A stretch of 64,000 nucleotides of DNA from Pseudomonadota bacterium (GTDB taxonomy: Bacteria > Pseudomonadota > Gammaproteobacteria > Steroidobacterales > Steroidobacteraceae). The stretch covers positions 1-64,000 of the forward strand of contig JANXWS010000090.1 of NCBI GenBank assembly GCA_025351005.1. The letters run 5' to 3'. Below are positions 35,328 to 44,970 of the stretch, in pieces. The notes under the pieces were generated by a model that did no database searches, was not told the origin of the DNA, and saw nothing but the letters and a program-made list of their open reading frames with translations. Positions within the stretch are counted from its first letter, which is position 1, and every line of letters starts with the position of its first letter. The translations under genes and the position numbers were made by a program.

Positions 35328-36149
35328 TCAGCAGCCGAGCACGCGGTTGGCGAGCGCCGGGAATTCGGCGCGGGTCGCGGCGATCGCCGCGCGGTCGATG
35401 GTCGCGGTGATGATGCCGGTGCCGCGCGGCAGGCGCGTCAGCACGCGGCCCCACCAGTCGATGATCAGGCTGTCCCCGTAGGTCTCGCGGCCGTTCGGGT
35501 GCACGCCCGACTGCGCTGCGGCGACCACGCAGCAGAGGTTCTCGACCGCGCGGGCGCGCAACAGCGTCTCCCAGTGGGCGCGGCCGGTCGGCACCGTGAA
35601 CGCCGACGGCACCGTCAGGATCTCGGCGCCGGCGGCCGACAGGCGCCGGTAGAGCTCCGGGAAGCGGATGTCGTAGCACACGGAGAGCCCGACCCGGCCG
35701 GCCGGCGTGTCCAGCACCACGACCTCGCGGCCCGGTGCCACGTGCGCGCTCTCGCGGTAGCTCTCGCCGGGCTTGCCCGGCACGTCGACGTCGAAGAGGT
35801 GGATCTTGTCGTAGCGCGCCCGGCAGCGGCCATCGGCGTCGTAGCACAGGCAGCTGTTGGTCACGCGGCCGTCCGCCGCGTCGCTCGCGAGCGGCAGCGT
35901 GCCGCCGATGATCCAGAGCTTGTGGCGGCTCGCGGCCGCGGCCAGGAAGTCCTGCGTCGGGCCCGCGCCGAAGCTCTCGGCCGCGGCACGCTTGTCGGCA
36001 TCCTGCCGGCCGATGCAATTGAAGTTCTCGGGCAGCAGCACGACCGCGGCGCCGGCGCCGGCGGCCGCGTCCAGCAGCGCGCTCGCGGCCGCGAGGTTGG
36101 CGGCGACGTCGGGGCCCGAAGTCATCTGCACGGCGGCGAAGCTGGTCAC
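35328..36149 (-). CDS. nitrilase-superfamily amidase (Nit1/omega-amidase type)
   Basis: 273-residue carbon-nitrogen hydrolase with the Glu-Lys-Cys triad: Glu in VVLLPENFN, Lys in [13 protein letters not shown] and Cys in [16 protein letters not shown]. The wording of these motifs matches the Nit1/deaminated-glutathione amidase and omega-amidase subgroup, a metabolite-repair function. The GTG at 36149 is preceded by GAGGAG and gives the usual N-terminus ([12 protein letters not shown]). Located between yhdP (10 bases) and tldD (14 bases), a frequent proteobacterial arrangement. Confidence 0.92.
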   Translation of the reverse strand: MTSFAAVQMTSGPDVAANLAAASALLDAAAGAGAAVVLLPENFNCIGRQDADKRAAAESFGAGPTQDFLAAAASRHKLWIIGGTLPLASDAADGRVTNSCLCYDADGRCRARYDKIHLFDVDVPGKPGESYRESAHVAPGREVVVLDTPAGRVGLSVCYDIRFPELYRRLSAAGAEILTVPSAFTVPTGRAHWETLLRARAVENLCCVVAAAQSGVHPNGRETYGDSLIIDWWGRVLTRLPRGTGIITATIDRAAIAATRAEFPALANRVLGC

Positions 36150-36159
36150 GCGCTGCTCC

Positions 36160-39100
36160 TCACTGCGGGGCGGTCTCACCGACACTCTGGTTCGCCTCGC
36201 GCGCCCGGCCGGCATCGATGCGCTCGACCTTGGGCGCATCCCAGCTGCCGGTGATGCGATAGTAGCCGCGCGCGAAGCCGGACAGTGGCTCCTTGAACAC
36301 CGTCGAGAACAAGAGCAGCGCCGCCCCGACCGCCGGACCGCCGGCGAGCGCGCCCGCCGCCGCGAGCGGCCCGCCTAAATGGCCGGTCACCTTCGCGGTC
36401 TGGTCGTAGTCGTGCGCCCGGAAGCCGGTGCGGCCGATGATCCCGATCTCGGCCGCTGGCCCCTTCAGCACCAGGTTGCTCGTGTAGGCATTGCCGTCCC
36501 TGAAGTCGAAGTCGCCCCGGATCGAGTCGAACGCGAAGCCCTTGTCGGTCAGATCGCTGAAATCGAGCGTCAGGCGCCGCGGCAGCGCCGAGAGCGACAT
36601 GAGCCCGAGCACGCGGCCGGCGCCCGGATCGACCGTCGTCAGCTGGCCCTTCTCGACTTCCATCTTGACCGAGCCCGACATGCGTCCGACCAGGTCGCCG
36701 TCGATGCCGCCCGGCCAGTGCAGCTCGCCGCTCGCGTGGCCGGCGCGCCCGGTCAGCGACGGCGCGAAACCCCACGCCGACAGCGAGTCGCGCAGGTCCG
36801 TGCTCGAGAGGCTGAACTCGAGCGCGGCCGTCTGGCCGCCCGCGCCGCCGCGCCAGCTGCCGGTGGCCGAAGCCTCGAACGAGTGACCCTTCAGCGTCGC
36901 GCGCTCGAGCGCCAGGCCGTGTTCGATACGCGTCACGTCGGCCTCGAGCGAACCGAAGTGCCGCTGCTGGATCTCGAGGCTCTGCACGCGGATTGCAAGG
37001 GCCGGCTGCTCGCCGGGGTCGGTCGGCTGCGCGGCGGCCCCGCCGCCGGCAGGCGTGTCGCGCTCGCCGAGCACCAGCCGCTCCAGGTCGATCGAGATCG
37101 GCGCGCTGCCCGGCAGCGACCACGGCACGACGACCGCGCCCTTCGCCGCGGGCCCGTCGACGTCGGCGTGCCACGCGTGGTCGCGGCTCTCGAGCGCGAC
37201 GGTCAGCTCCGCGAAGTGATAGCCGAAGAGCGCGAAGCGGTCGACCGCGACCGTACCGCCGCGCAGGTAGTCGCTGACGCCGCGGCTCCCGCCCTCCGAC
37301 AGCTGCAGCGCGAGCCAGGCCGACAGGTCGCAGTCCGCGATCCGCCCCTCGAGCCACAGGCCGCGGTCGTCGCGCAGCTGCGGCACGCCGCCGCCGAAGC
37401 GCAGCGTGCCGCGCGCGAGCCGCCAGCCGCTGTCCGCCGGCCGCAGGTCGAACACGCCCGCGTCGCGGCCGAGCTGCACGCGTGCGACGATCGCTGCCGG
37501 CCGGACCGCCTCGCGCCGCCGGAACGGCGGCGGCAGCGGCGCCGCGCCCGCAAGCAGGCCCGGATCCACGGTCACATCGGCGCGCAGGGCGCGCGTATCC
37601 TCCGCGGCCTTCTGGAGCGGCGCCGGCAGCCCGACCTCGAGGCCGCCGAGGCTCGCCTCGGCACGCACGGTCGCCGGCAGCCAGCGGAACTCCCACTCGT
37701 TGACCTGCGGGCGCGTGTCGCGCGCCGCGTCCTCGAGCACCGGCTCCGACTCCGGCCGCCACTCGAGGCGCGGCAGCCGTGCCACCGCCTTCCAGTCGAA
37801 CGCGCCGTGCAGCCAGGCGTTCTTGGTGATGCCGACGAGCGGCTGCAGGTGCTCGGCGGTGGCGCGGCCCTGCGCCTCGAGGACCAGCACGCGGTCACCG
37901 GGCTTCCCCGTCGAGCCTGCGATCGTGCGCGCGCGGATGCGGGCTGGACCGCCGAGCACCGTCGCCGTCAGCTGCGGCGCGTTAAGCTCGCGGTCGTGCA
38001 GCGTGAACGCGCCGGCGATGTCGGTGATCTCGTCGTCGAGGCCGGGCAGGCGCGCACGCACGCCCTCGAGCCGGCCGTCGATGTCGATGGTGCGGGCGGC
38101 GAAGTTGCGGATCGGGAAGTCGAGCGCGACCTGCGTCGCCAGCGGACCCTGGCCGTGCACCCCCATGAAGAACTCGCCGAGCCGCGGCCCGACCGGGGAC
38201 GACTGCAGGAACGCGAGCGCGTCCCGGGCGTCGCCCTGCGCGTGCGCGCTCGCGGTCAGCTCGGCCTCGAGGAAGTCCGCCATCCGCACCTCGGCGCCGC
38301 TGATCGCGAGGCCAGCGATTTGCGCGCTCTTGGCACGCGCACTGAAGCCCTCGTTCCTGAACTCCGCATCGCCGTTCGCACTCTCGATGTCGGCGAAGCC
38401 GTCCTGGTAATGCAGGCGTATGCCCTCGAACGGCAGGCGCACGCGGAACAGCCCGCCGCCGTCGCGGAACGGGAAGCGGCGGGTCTCGCCGACGAACTCG
38501 AGATGCGCCTCGGGGATGCGGCCGGCGATGAACGCGTGGTCGAGCCAGTCGACGGTGCGTGGCGGCAGCAGCTTCGCGGGCAGGTACTTGGGCGCGCTGC
38601 TGACGTCGGCGACCGCGACCTGCAGGTCGAGCACCAGGCGCGGCGACAGCTCCGCGTCCGCCGGCAGCCACAGGTGCGCCGCGCCGCCCGCCCGGCCGTC
38701 GCGCCCGTGGATCTCGAGGCCGCTGGCCGCCAGCCGCCAGCCATCGGGCTGCCACCAGTAGTCGACCTGTGCCCCGAGCGCGTCGGCTTCGACCGGCGCT
38801 CGCAGCACCTCCGGCAGCTCGACCACGACGTGCCGCGAGCGCAGGCGCAGGCGGCCACCGGCGCCCGTGGCGACCAGATCGCCGTCGATGCTCGCGAAGC
38901 CCGGCACCGCACGCCAGGCGCCGAGGCCGAGCCCGGTGAAGCGCAGCCCGCCGTTGACCTGCCATTCGCCGGGGCGGGTGCCGCGCAGGGCCCGCAGGTC
39001 GACGACCGTCAGCGCACCGCGCGGCGCGAGCACGGTGCCGGCCTCGCGCACCGGGCCCTCCGGCAGCAGCGGCACCAGCGCTGCGAGCGCGTCGAGGCGG

Positions 39101-40140
39101 ATCGCCGGCGAGCGCAGCGCCGCGCCAGCGAGCCCGGACTCGGGCCAGTCGAGCGCGAAGTCGAACTCGCCGCGGTGCCAGGCGTCGTGGCCGGGGTCGA
39201 TCGTCAGGTCTCGGCCGCTGGCCCGCCAGCCGCCGGCGTCGCGCACGACGCTCAGCACTCCGCTGATCGCCGGCAGCGAGGCGCGGCTGCGGCCGGGCAC
39301 CGCCGCGGTCACGACGTCCTGCAGGTCGAGGCGCACATCGGCGCGCGCCAGCGTCGCGCCACGGCCGGCGGCGGTGGCGCTCAGGTCGCCGTGGCCGCCG
39401 GACGGCAGCCACGGCCACTGTGGCAGGAGCGCGGTCCAGCCGGCGATCGAGGCGCGCTGCAGCACGACCTCGGCCTGCCAGTCGAGCGCGTCGACAGCGC
39501 CCAGGTCGCCGCGCAGCCTGAGATCCAGGTCGAGGTGCGCGCCGAGCGCGTCCGGCAGCCGCACGCGCCCGTTGAGCCTGAGCTCGTGCTCGTCCCGCTC
39601 GAGGTCCGAGGACACGCGGTCGATGCGCCAGGGCGGGGCGTCGCCGCGCAGGTCCTGCACCGTCACGGTCGCGTCCTCGATGCGCAGGTGGCCGACCGGC
39701 AGCTGCTCGAGCGTCAGGTGGGCGCCGGCATTGGCACCCTGGCCGCGCAGCTCGATGCCGTCCTTCGTCAGGTAGACGTAGACCTGCGGCTCGTCGAGCA
39801 CGACCCGCGCCGAGGCGAGCCGGCCGCTGAAGAGCGCGCGCCACAGGTCGAAGCCGACGCGCCCGGCGCGTGCGCTCAGCAGCGCATCGTGCTGGCCCGG
39901 CACCATGACCCGCGCCTCGCTGAACACGAGCTCCGGGCCATCGAGCCCGAGGCGCGCGTCGAGCTTCGCGAACGAGAACTCGAGCCCGGTCAGGCGCGCG
40001 ACGCGGGCGACGATCCGGGGTGCGACCTCGGGCGAGTGCTCGAGCCAGAGCCGGAACGAACCGACGGCGATCGCCAGCAGCACGACGATCGTGCCGACGG
40101 TCGCGGCGCTCCACTTCCAGATCCGGCGGGCGCGCGTCAC
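36160..40140 (-). CDS. yhdP: YhdP family AsmA-like phospholipid transport protein
   Basis: 1326-residue protein (GTG start) with one N-terminal membrane anchor (TVGTIVVLLAIAVGSFRLWL) and a very long beta-rich periplasmic region of the AsmA-like, DUF3971/TIGR02099 type, ending in an AsmA-like C-terminal domain (SVKMEVEKGQLTTVDPGAGR; GLMSLSALPRRLTLDFSDL is the family signature). In E. coli YhdP moves phospholipids from the inner to the outer membrane with TamB and YdbH. It follows rng by nine bases. The opposite strand has an exceptionally long open frame that is a base-composition artefact. Confidence 0.95.
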   Translation of the reverse strand: MTRARRIWKWSAATVGTIVVLLAIAVGSFRLWLEHSPEVAPRIVARVARLTGLEFSFAKLDARLGLDGPELVFSEARVMVPGQHDALLSARAGRVGFDLWRALFSGRLASARVVLDEPQVYVYLTKDGIELRGQGANAGAHLTLEQLPVGHLRIEDATVTVQDLRGDAPPWRIDRVSSDLERDEHELRLNGRVRLPDALGAHLDLDLRLRGDLGAVDALDWQAEVVLQRASIAGWTALLPQWPWLPSGGHGDLSATAAGRGATLARADVRLDLQDVVTAAVPGRSRASLPAISGVLSVVRDAGGWRASGRDLTIDPGHDAWHRGEFDFALDWPESGLAGAALRSPAIRLDALAALVPLLPEGPVREAGTVLAPRGALTVVDLRALRGTRPGEWQVNGGLRFTGLGLGAWRAVPGFASIDGDLVATGAGGRLRLRSRHVVVELPEVLRAPVEADALGAQVDYWWQPDGWRLAASGLEIHGRDGRAGGAAHLWLPADAELSPRLVLDLQVAVADVSSAPKYLPAKLLPPRTVDWLDHAFIAGRIPEAHLEFVGETRRFPFRDGGGLFRVRLPFEGIRLHYQDGFADIESANGDAEFRNEGFSARAKSAQIAGLAISGAEVRMADFLEAELTASAHAQGDARDALAFLQSSPVGPRLGEFFMGVHGQGPLATQVALDFPIRNFAARTIDIDGRLEGVRARLPGLDDEITDIAGAFTLHDRELNAPQLTATVLGGPARIRARTIAGSTGKPGDRVLVLEAQGRATAEHLQPLVGITKNAWLHGAFDWKAVARLPRLEWRPESEPVLEDAARDTRPQVNEWEFRWLPATVRAEASLGGLEVGLPAPLQKAAEDTRALRADVTVDPGLLAGAAPLPPPFRRREAVRPAAIVARVQLGRDAGVFDLRPADSGWRLARGTLRFGGGVPQLRDDRGLWLEGRIADCDLSAWLALQLSEGGSRGVSDYLRGGTVAVDRFALFGYHFAELTVALESRDHAWHADVDGPAAKGAVVVPWSLPGSAPISIDLERLVLGERDTPAGGGAAAQPTDPGEQPALAIRVQSLEIQQRHFGSLEADVTRIEHGLALERATLKGHSFEASATGSWRGGAGGQTAALEFSLSSTDLRDSLSAWGFAPSLTGRAGHASGELHWPGGIDGDLVGRMSGSVKMEVEKGQLTTVDPGAGRVLGLMSLSALPRRLTLDFSDLTDKGFAFDSIRGDFDFRDGNAYTSNLVLKGPAAEIGIIGRTGFRAHDYDQTAKVTGHLGGPLAAAGALAGGPAVGAALLLFSTVFKEPLSGFARGYYRITGSWDAPKVERIDAGRAREANQSVGETAPQ

Positions 40141-40149
40141 CGGGCCACC

Positions 40150-41619
40150 CTACAGCAGCACGACGTCGTACTGGTCGTGCGCATAAAGCGCCTCGGTCTG
40201 CAGCCGGATCGGCTTGCCGATGCCGACCTCGAGTTCGCCGAGGGCCGCCGATTCCTCGTCGAGCAGGAGCTCGATGACGTCCTGGTGCGCCAGCACCATC
40301 AGGCCCTGCACCTCGAACTGCCGCGACTGCCGGAGCAGCTCGCGGAAGATCTCGTAGGCGACCGTCTCCGCCGTCTTCACGTAGCGGCGGCCCTCGCAGG
40401 CCGGGCACGGCCGGCACAGCAGGTGCTCGAGGCTCTCGCGGGTGCGCTTGCGCGTCATCTCGACGAGCCCGAGCGGCGACACCGAGGAGATGTGGCTGCG
40501 GGCGTGGTCGGTGGCGAGGCTCTTCTCGAGCGCCTGCAGCACCTGGCGACGGTGGTCCTCGTCGCGCATGTCGATGAAGTCGATGATGATGATGCCGCCG
40601 AGGTTGCGGAGCCGGAGCTGGCGTGCAATGGCGACCGCGGCCTCCAGGTTGGTGCGGAAGATCGTGTCCTCGAGGTTGCGGTGGCCGACGAACGCGCCGG
40701 TGTTGACGTCGATCGTCGTCATCGCCTCGGTCTGGTCGATGATCAGGTAGCCGCCGGACTTCAGCGGCACCTTGCGGTCGAGCGCCTTCTGGATCTCGTC
40801 CTCGACGCCGTAGAGATCGAAGATCGGCCGGCTGCCGCTGTAGAGCTCGACCTTGCGGCTGCTCTCGGGCATGAAGGTGCCGGCGAAGGCGAGCATGCGC
40901 TCGTGCGCCGCCGGCGCATCCACCAGCACGCGCTCGACGCCCTGGCCGAGCAGGTCGCGCAGCATGCGCACGTGCAGCGGCAGGTCCTCGTGGATCAGCT
41001 GGCCGGCCGGCGCGTGGAAGCCCGCTTCGCTGACCACCTCCCAGAGCCGCTGCAGGAACAGCATGTCGGCGCGCAGCGCCTCGGGCGCAGCGCCCTCGGC
41101 GACGGTACGCACGATGTAGCCGCCGGGCCGCGCCGGCGGCATGAACGACTCGACCAGTGCCCGCAGGCGGCTGCGCTCGCTCTCGTCCTCGATGCGCGCC
41201 GAGACGCCGGTGCCACGGCCGTGCGGCATGTAGACCAGGAACCGCGACGGCAGCGCGATGAATGTCGTCAGGCGCGCGCCCTTGGTGCCGAGCGGGTCCT
41301 TGACCACCTGCACCATCAGCTCGTCGCCCTCGTTGACGGCGGCGCGGATGTCCTCGGCGTGCGGCGGCGCGAGCTCGGCCTCGACGTCCTCGGGACGGGC
41401 GATGTCGGAGACATGCAGGAAGGCCGTGCGCTCGAGGCAGACGTCGATGAAGGCCGCCTGCATGCCGGGCAGCACCCGCGATACCCGCCCCTTGTAGATG
41501 TTGCTGGTGATGCCGCGGCGGTTGGCGCGCTCGATGTAGACCTCGTGCAGCACGCCGTTCTCGAGGAAGGCGGCACGGCTCTCCCGCGGCGTCACGTTGA
41601 CCAGGATCTCGGCCGTCAC
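40150..41619 (-). CDS. rng: ribonuclease G
   Basis: Endoribonuclease of the RNase E/G family that matures 16S rRNA 5' ends and decays some mRNAs. The 489 residues equal the E. coli length. It shows the S1 domain at about 35-125 (YKGRVSRVLPGMQAAFIDVG-like), the catalytic DNase-like region with IDVNTGAFVGHRNLEDT and IIIDFIDMRDEDHR, and the zinc-link CPAC (RPCPACEGRR). The GTG overlaps the maf stop (GTGA) and has GGAGGTG upstream. Between maf and yhdP as in E. coli. Confidence 0.97.
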   Translation of the reverse strand: MTAEILVNVTPRESRAAFLENGVLHEVYIERANRRGITSNIYKGRVSRVLPGMQAAFIDVCLERTAFLHVSDIARPEDVEAELAPPHAEDIRAAVNEGDELMVQVVKDPLGTKGARLTTFIALPSRFLVYMPHGRGTGVSARIEDESERSRLRALVESFMPPARPGGYIVRTVAEGAAPEALRADMLFLQRLWEVVSEAGFHAPAGQLIHEDLPLHVRMLRDLLGQGVERVLVDAPAAHERMLAFAGTFMPESSRKVELYSGSRPIFDLYGVEDEIQKALDRKVPLKSGGYLIIDQTEAMTTIDVNTGAFVGHRNLEDTIFRTNLEAAVAIARQLRLRNLGGIIIIDFIDMRDEDHRRQVLQALEKSLATDHARSHISSVSPLGLVEMTRKRTRESLEHLLCRPCPACEGRRYVKTAETVAYEIFRELLRQSRQFEVQGLMVLAHQDVIELLLDEESAALGELEVGIGKPIRLQTEALYAHDQYDVVLL

Positions 41620-42209
41620 GCGGCCACCTCCGTGTTCCATGTCGCCACGCCGTGGCGCGCGAGCAGCGCCGCGGTCTCGGCGAGCGGCAGTCCCATGACG
41701 CCCGAGTAGCTGCCGTGCAGGCGGGAAATGAGCGTCGCGCCCAGCCCCTGGATCGCGTAGCCGCCGGCCTTGCCGCAGGGCTCGCCGGTCGCCCAGTAGC
41801 GCTCGCCCTCGCCCGGCGCGAGCGGCCGCATCGTGACCTCGCTGACCGACAGCAGGCCGTGCTCGCCGGCGGCCGAACGGACCGTGACCGCGGTCAGCAC
41901 CCGGTGGGTGCGGCCCGCGAGCGCGTTCAGCATGCGCAGGCAGTCCTTGAGATCGGCAGGCTTGCCGAAGAGTTCCCGGCCGAGCACCACCGCGGTGTCG
42001 GCGGCGAGCACCGGGCGGCTCGGGTCGGTGCGCCAGCCGACGGCCGCCTTGGCGGCGGCGAGCCGCCGCGTGTAGGCCGCCGCGGGCTCGCCGGCGAGCC
42101 GCGCCTCGTCGATGTCGGCCGGCCGCACCACGTGCGGCACGCCGATCTGGTCGAGCAGCAGCGTGCGGCGCGCGGACGCGGAGGCAAGCGTGACTGCGGG
42201 CTGCGACAT
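41616..42209 (-). CDS. maf: Maf-like nucleoside triphosphate pyrophosphatase
   Basis: 197-residue Maf/YhdE-family house-cleaning enzyme hydrolysing non-canonical nucleotides such as dTTP/UTP analogues. It begins LASASARRTLLLDQIGV and shows the AADTAVVLG catalytic Asp region, AGRTHRVLTAV and GKAGGYAIQGLGA. ATG 42209 gives the E. coli length; an in-frame ATG 16 codons earlier (42257) sits in the loop of a small inverted repeat. First gene of the maf-rng-yhdP-nit-tldD series, separated from rlmH by 128 bases. Confidence 0.95.
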   Translation of the reverse strand: MSQPAVTLASASARRTLLLDQIGVPHVVRPADIDEARLAGEPAAAYTRRLAAAKAAVGWRTDPSRPVLAADTAVVLGRELFGKPADLKDCLRMLNALAGRTHRVLTAVTVRSAAGEHGLLSVSEVTMRPLAPGEGERYWATGEPCGKAGGYAIQGLGATLISRLHGSYSGVMGLPLAETAALLARHGVATWNTEVAA

Positions 42210-42248
42210 CGCGGTTACCGGGGCGCCGGATGCGCCGTTGGGGGGATC

Positions 42249-42265
42249 GCCAAGCATAGCTTGGC
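42249..42265 (-). promoter_or_regulatory. inverted repeat upstream of maf
   Basis: Perfect 7-base inverted repeat GCCAAGC/GCTTGGC with a three-base centre. It is 40 bases before the chosen maf start, and the alternative in-frame ATG lies across its centre. It could be an operator or an RNA hairpin. Confidence 0.35.
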
Positions 42266-42337
42266 CGTACCGCCGCGGGCAGGTAATACGCCACGAATTC
42301 CGGAACTTACGCGGCGGGCGGGCCGCGCCGGCCCGGG

Positions 42338-42808
42338 TCACTCGCGGTGGTACGGGTGGCCTTTCAGCAGGGCCTGGACGCGGTACAGCTGCTCCGCCAC
42401 GAGCACCCGGACCAGGCCGTGGGGCAGCGTCAGCGGCGACAGCGACAGCCGCTCGTCCGCCCGCGCGAGACAGCCGGGCGCGAGCCCGTCCGGCCCGCCC
42501 ACCAGCAGCGCGAGCTCGCGCCCGTCCCGGAGCCTCCCCGCCCACCAGCGCGCGAGCGCCGCGGTGTCGTAGCGCTGCCCACCAACGTCGAGCGCCACCA
42601 CCCAGGCGCGCGATCCGAGCGCCGCGAGCATCCGCTCCCCCTCGCGCTCGACCGCCCGCCCGCGGGCGCCGTGCGCGGTGCCGCGCGCGAGCGGGATCTC
42701 GACGAGCTCGAGCGGCGACTCGGGCGGCATGCGACGGGAATATTCACTGACACCCGCGCCGATCCAGGCGGGCAGGCGCGTGCCGACGGCGATCAGTCGG
42801 ACGCGCAT
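42338..42808 (-). CDS. rlmH: 23S rRNA pseudouridine-1915 N3-methyltransferase
   Basis: SPOUT methyltransferase of 156 residues acting on the assembled 70S ribosome. Typical parts: MRVRLIAVG start, YSRRMPPESPLELVEIP, LLVGGPDGLAPG forming the knot, and the C-terminal LPHGLVRVLVAEQLYRVQALLKGHPYHRE. It follows rsfS by 15 bases, the universal rsfS-rlmH pair. Confidence 0.97.
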   Translation of the reverse strand: MRVRLIAVGTRLPAWIGAGVSEYSRRMPPESPLELVEIPLARGTAHGARGRAVEREGERMLAALGSRAWVVALDVGGQRYDTAALARWWAGRLRDGRELALLVGGPDGLAPGCLARADERLSLSPLTLPHGLVRVLVAEQLYRVQALLKGHPYHRE

Positions 42809-42823
42809 CGCCGCGCCCGCCGC

Positions 42824-43249
42824 TCAGGTCGTGGCGGCGCGCAGCGCGCCCACGTCCCACAGCTTCTCGAGCGAGTAGTACTCCCGCACCCGCGGCAGCA
42901 TCACGTGCACGATCACGTCCTGCAGGTCGACGAGCACCCACTCGCCCTCGCGCAGGCCCTCGACGCCGAGCGAGCGAAAGCCCGCCGCGCGCGCGCGGTC
43001 GAGCACCTGGCCGGCGAGCGACTTGACGTGCCGGTCGGAGGTGCCGGAGGCGATCACGATGGTGTCGGTGACGTCGGTCAGTTCGCGGACGTCGAGCACC
43101 GTGACGTTCTGGGCCTTCATGTCGTCGAGCGCGGCACTGACGACCGCGCCGAGTCCGGAAGGGGCCGCCGGGCGGGGCCGGGCGGGCCGCACGGCCGGCG
43201 CGCGCGCGGCCCTGCGGGGAGTCTTGCGGGCGGCTTTCTTGACGGTCAT
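42824..43249 (-). CDS. rsfS: ribosomal silencing factor RsfS
   Basis: 141-residue RsfS/Iojap protein that binds L14 and blocks subunit joining when nutrients are scarce. The core has DVRELTDVTDTIVIASGTSDRHVKSLAGQV and EWVLVDLQDVIVHVMLPRVREYYSLEKLW. An extra N-terminal arginine-, alanine- and lysine-rich stretch of about 30 residues precedes the domain. ATG overlaps the nadD stop (ATGA); a start nearer the core is possible. Confidence 0.95.
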   Translation of the reverse strand: MTVKKAARKTPRRAARAPAVRPARPRPAAPSGLGAVVSAALDDMKAQNVTVLDVRELTDVTDTIVIASGTSDRHVKSLAGQVLDRARAAGFRSLGVEGLREGEWVLVDLQDVIVHVMLPRVREYYSLEKLWDVGALRAATT

Positions 43250-43947
43250 CCCCTTGCCACTTCCTTCCGGGCGTAGCAGCCCGATTCGAGGAGGATACGC
43301 CGCACGCCTTCCGGCATCAGGTAGCGCGGGTCGCGGCCGGCTCCGATCAGCGCGCGCAGGTCGGTTGAGGAGATCTCGAGCTGGGTCACCGCGTGTATGA
43401 ATATCCGCCCCGCCGGCGCCTCGTGCAGGTCGCCGACGGTGCCCGTGCCGTGGTCGACCAGCATCTCGCCGAGCGGGCCCATCGACGGTGCGCGCCAGCC
43501 CGGGCGATGCGCGACCACGAGGTGCGCGAGCGAGAGCAGGTCGCGCCACTGGTGCCAGCTCGGCAGGCCGAGGAACGCGTCCATGCCGACGATCAGGCAC
43601 AGCGGCCGCGCCGGGAACTCGGCGCGCAGCTCCGCGAGCGTCTCGACCGAGTAGGAGGGACCGCTCTTCCGCATCTCGCGGTCGTCGACCGTGAAGCCCG
43701 GCTGGCCCTCGGTCGCGACCCGCACCATCTCGAGCCTGAGTTCGTTGCTGGCGACGGTGGGGTCGCGGTGCGGCGGGTTGCCGGCCGGCATGAACCGCAT
43801 CTCCGGCAGGTGCAGGGCCTGCACCAGCTCGAAGGCCGTGCGCAGGTGGCCGTAGTGGATCGGGTCGAAGGTACCCCCGAAGATACCCATCGGCCCGCTG
43901 ACCGCGGCGCCCGCCCGGGGCGGAGCGCTACTGCGCGACGTCGACAT
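43246..43947 (-). CDS. nadD: nicotinate-nucleotide adenylyltransferase
   Basis: NAD synthesis enzyme, 233 residues, with the nucleotidyltransferase GGTFDPIHYGHLR motif at about 24-36, RFMPAGNPPHR, the VDDREMRKSGPSYSVETLAELR segment and the C-terminal STDLRALIGAGRDPRYLMPEGV (ISSTxLR type). An N-terminal 18-residue extension precedes the fold. In the conserved holA-nadD-rsfS-rlmH order, six bases after holA. Confidence 0.97.
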   Translation of the reverse strand: MSTSRSSAPPRAGAAVSGPMGIFGGTFDPIHYGHLRTAFELVQALHLPEMRFMPAGNPPHRDPTVASNELRLEMVRVATEGQPGFTVDDREMRKSGPSYSVETLAELRAEFPARPLCLIVGMDAFLGLPSWHQWRDLLSLAHLVVAHRPGWRAPSMGPLGEMLVDHGTGTVGDLHEAPAGRIFIHAVTQLEISSTDLRALIGAGRDPRYLMPEGVRRILLESGCYARKEVARG

Positions 43948-43953
43948 CGACCC

Positions 43954-44970
43954 TCACCCTGCCCGAATACCGCGCGCGATGCAAAGATCGGTCGCGAGCC
44001 GCGCGAGCGCGGCCCAGGCCCGGTCCTTGTGCCGGCCCTTGATCACGCGATCGACACCGGCCGCGGTCGCGAGCAGCTCGAGTGCCGCATCCGGCGGCAC
44101 GCGCCCGGCCGCCGCCGCGAGCAGCTCGCGCCGCCGCCGCCCGCCGCGATGGAGCCGCTTCAGCCCGCCCGACTGCGGCCCGTGCCACTGCGCGAGCGAG
44201 CGCAGTTCCTCGGCGATGCACCAGAGCACGAGCGGTGGCTCCTCGCCTTCGGCCGCGAGCCCGTCGAGGATGCGGATCGCGCGCGCCGCGTCGCCCGCGA
44301 GCAGCGCCTCGCCGAGCTGGAACACGTGGAAGCGGGTGCTCGAGGCGACCGCGTCGGCGACCGCCTCGGCGTCGATGGGGCCCGGTCCCGCGAGCAGTGC
44401 AAGCAGCTCGATCTGCTGGTGCGCGGCGACCAGGTTGCCCTCGCAGCGATCGGCGAGCAGCTGCACGGCGTCCGGGTCCGGCGCGAGGCCCGCGCGGCGC
44501 ATGCGCGCGTCGATCCAGCCGGGCAGGCGCTCGGGCGCGAGCTGTTCGGCCTCGACGCAGTGGCCGTGCGCCTCGAAGGCCTTGAACCAGGCACTGCCGC
44601 GCTCGGCGTACTCGATGCGCCCGGTGATCACGAGCAGCAGCACGTCCGGGGCGGGCGCGGCGAGCGCGGCGAGCGCGGCGACGAGCGCGCGCGAGCCCTC
44701 GAGGCCGGGCTTCGGCTGCGGCATCCGCAGCTCGACGATGCGCCGTTCCGCGAACAGCGACAGCGCGTTCAGCCCCTCGCGCAGCAGCTCCCAGTCGAAG
44801 CCGCGCTCCACGAACAGCACCTCGCGCCCGAGGTAGCCCTGCGCGCGGGCGCTGGCGCGGATCGCGTCCGCCGCCTCGTCGACCAGCAGCGGCTCGTCGC
44901 CCGCCACCAGCCACGCCGGCGCGAGCGGCTGCTCGAGCGCGCGCGCAAGTGTCTCCCCGACGAGCCGCAT
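43954..44970 (-). CDS. holA: DNA polymerase III subunit delta
   Basis: Clamp-loader delta subunit (338 residues) that opens the beta clamp. N-terminal LAPAWLVAGDEPLLVDEAADAIR and RRIVELRMPQPKPGLEGSRAL are typical, and the three-domain delta fold is maintained throughout. The ATG shares a base with the stop of the S10 peptidase gene (TGATG). In most gammaproteobacteria it directly follows lptE; here four accessory genes intervene. Confidence 0.95.
   Translation of the reverse strand: MRLVGETLARALEQPLAPAWLVAGDEPLLVDEAADAIRASARAQGYLGREVLFVERGFDWELLREGLNALSLFAERRIVELRMPQPKPGLEGSRALVAALAALAAPAPDVLLLVITGRIEYAERGSAWFKAFEAHGHCVEAEQLAPERLPGWIDARMRRAGLAPDPDAVQLLADRCEGNLVAAHQQIELLALLAGPGPIDAEAVADAVASSTRFHVFQLGEALLAGDAARAIRILDGLAAEGEEPPLVLWCIAEELRSLAQWHGPQSGGLKRLHRGGRRRRELLAAAAGRVPPDAALELLATAAGVDRVIKGRHKDRAWAALARLATDLCIARGIRAG

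Noticed and set aside
36379..41709. Very long open frame on the plus strand, antisense to yhdP, rng and maf (1776 codons)
   Set aside because: Arginine-, alanine- and glycine-heavy translation with no domain; the minus strand encodes clear YhdP, RNase G and Maf. Long antisense frames are expected at this GC content.
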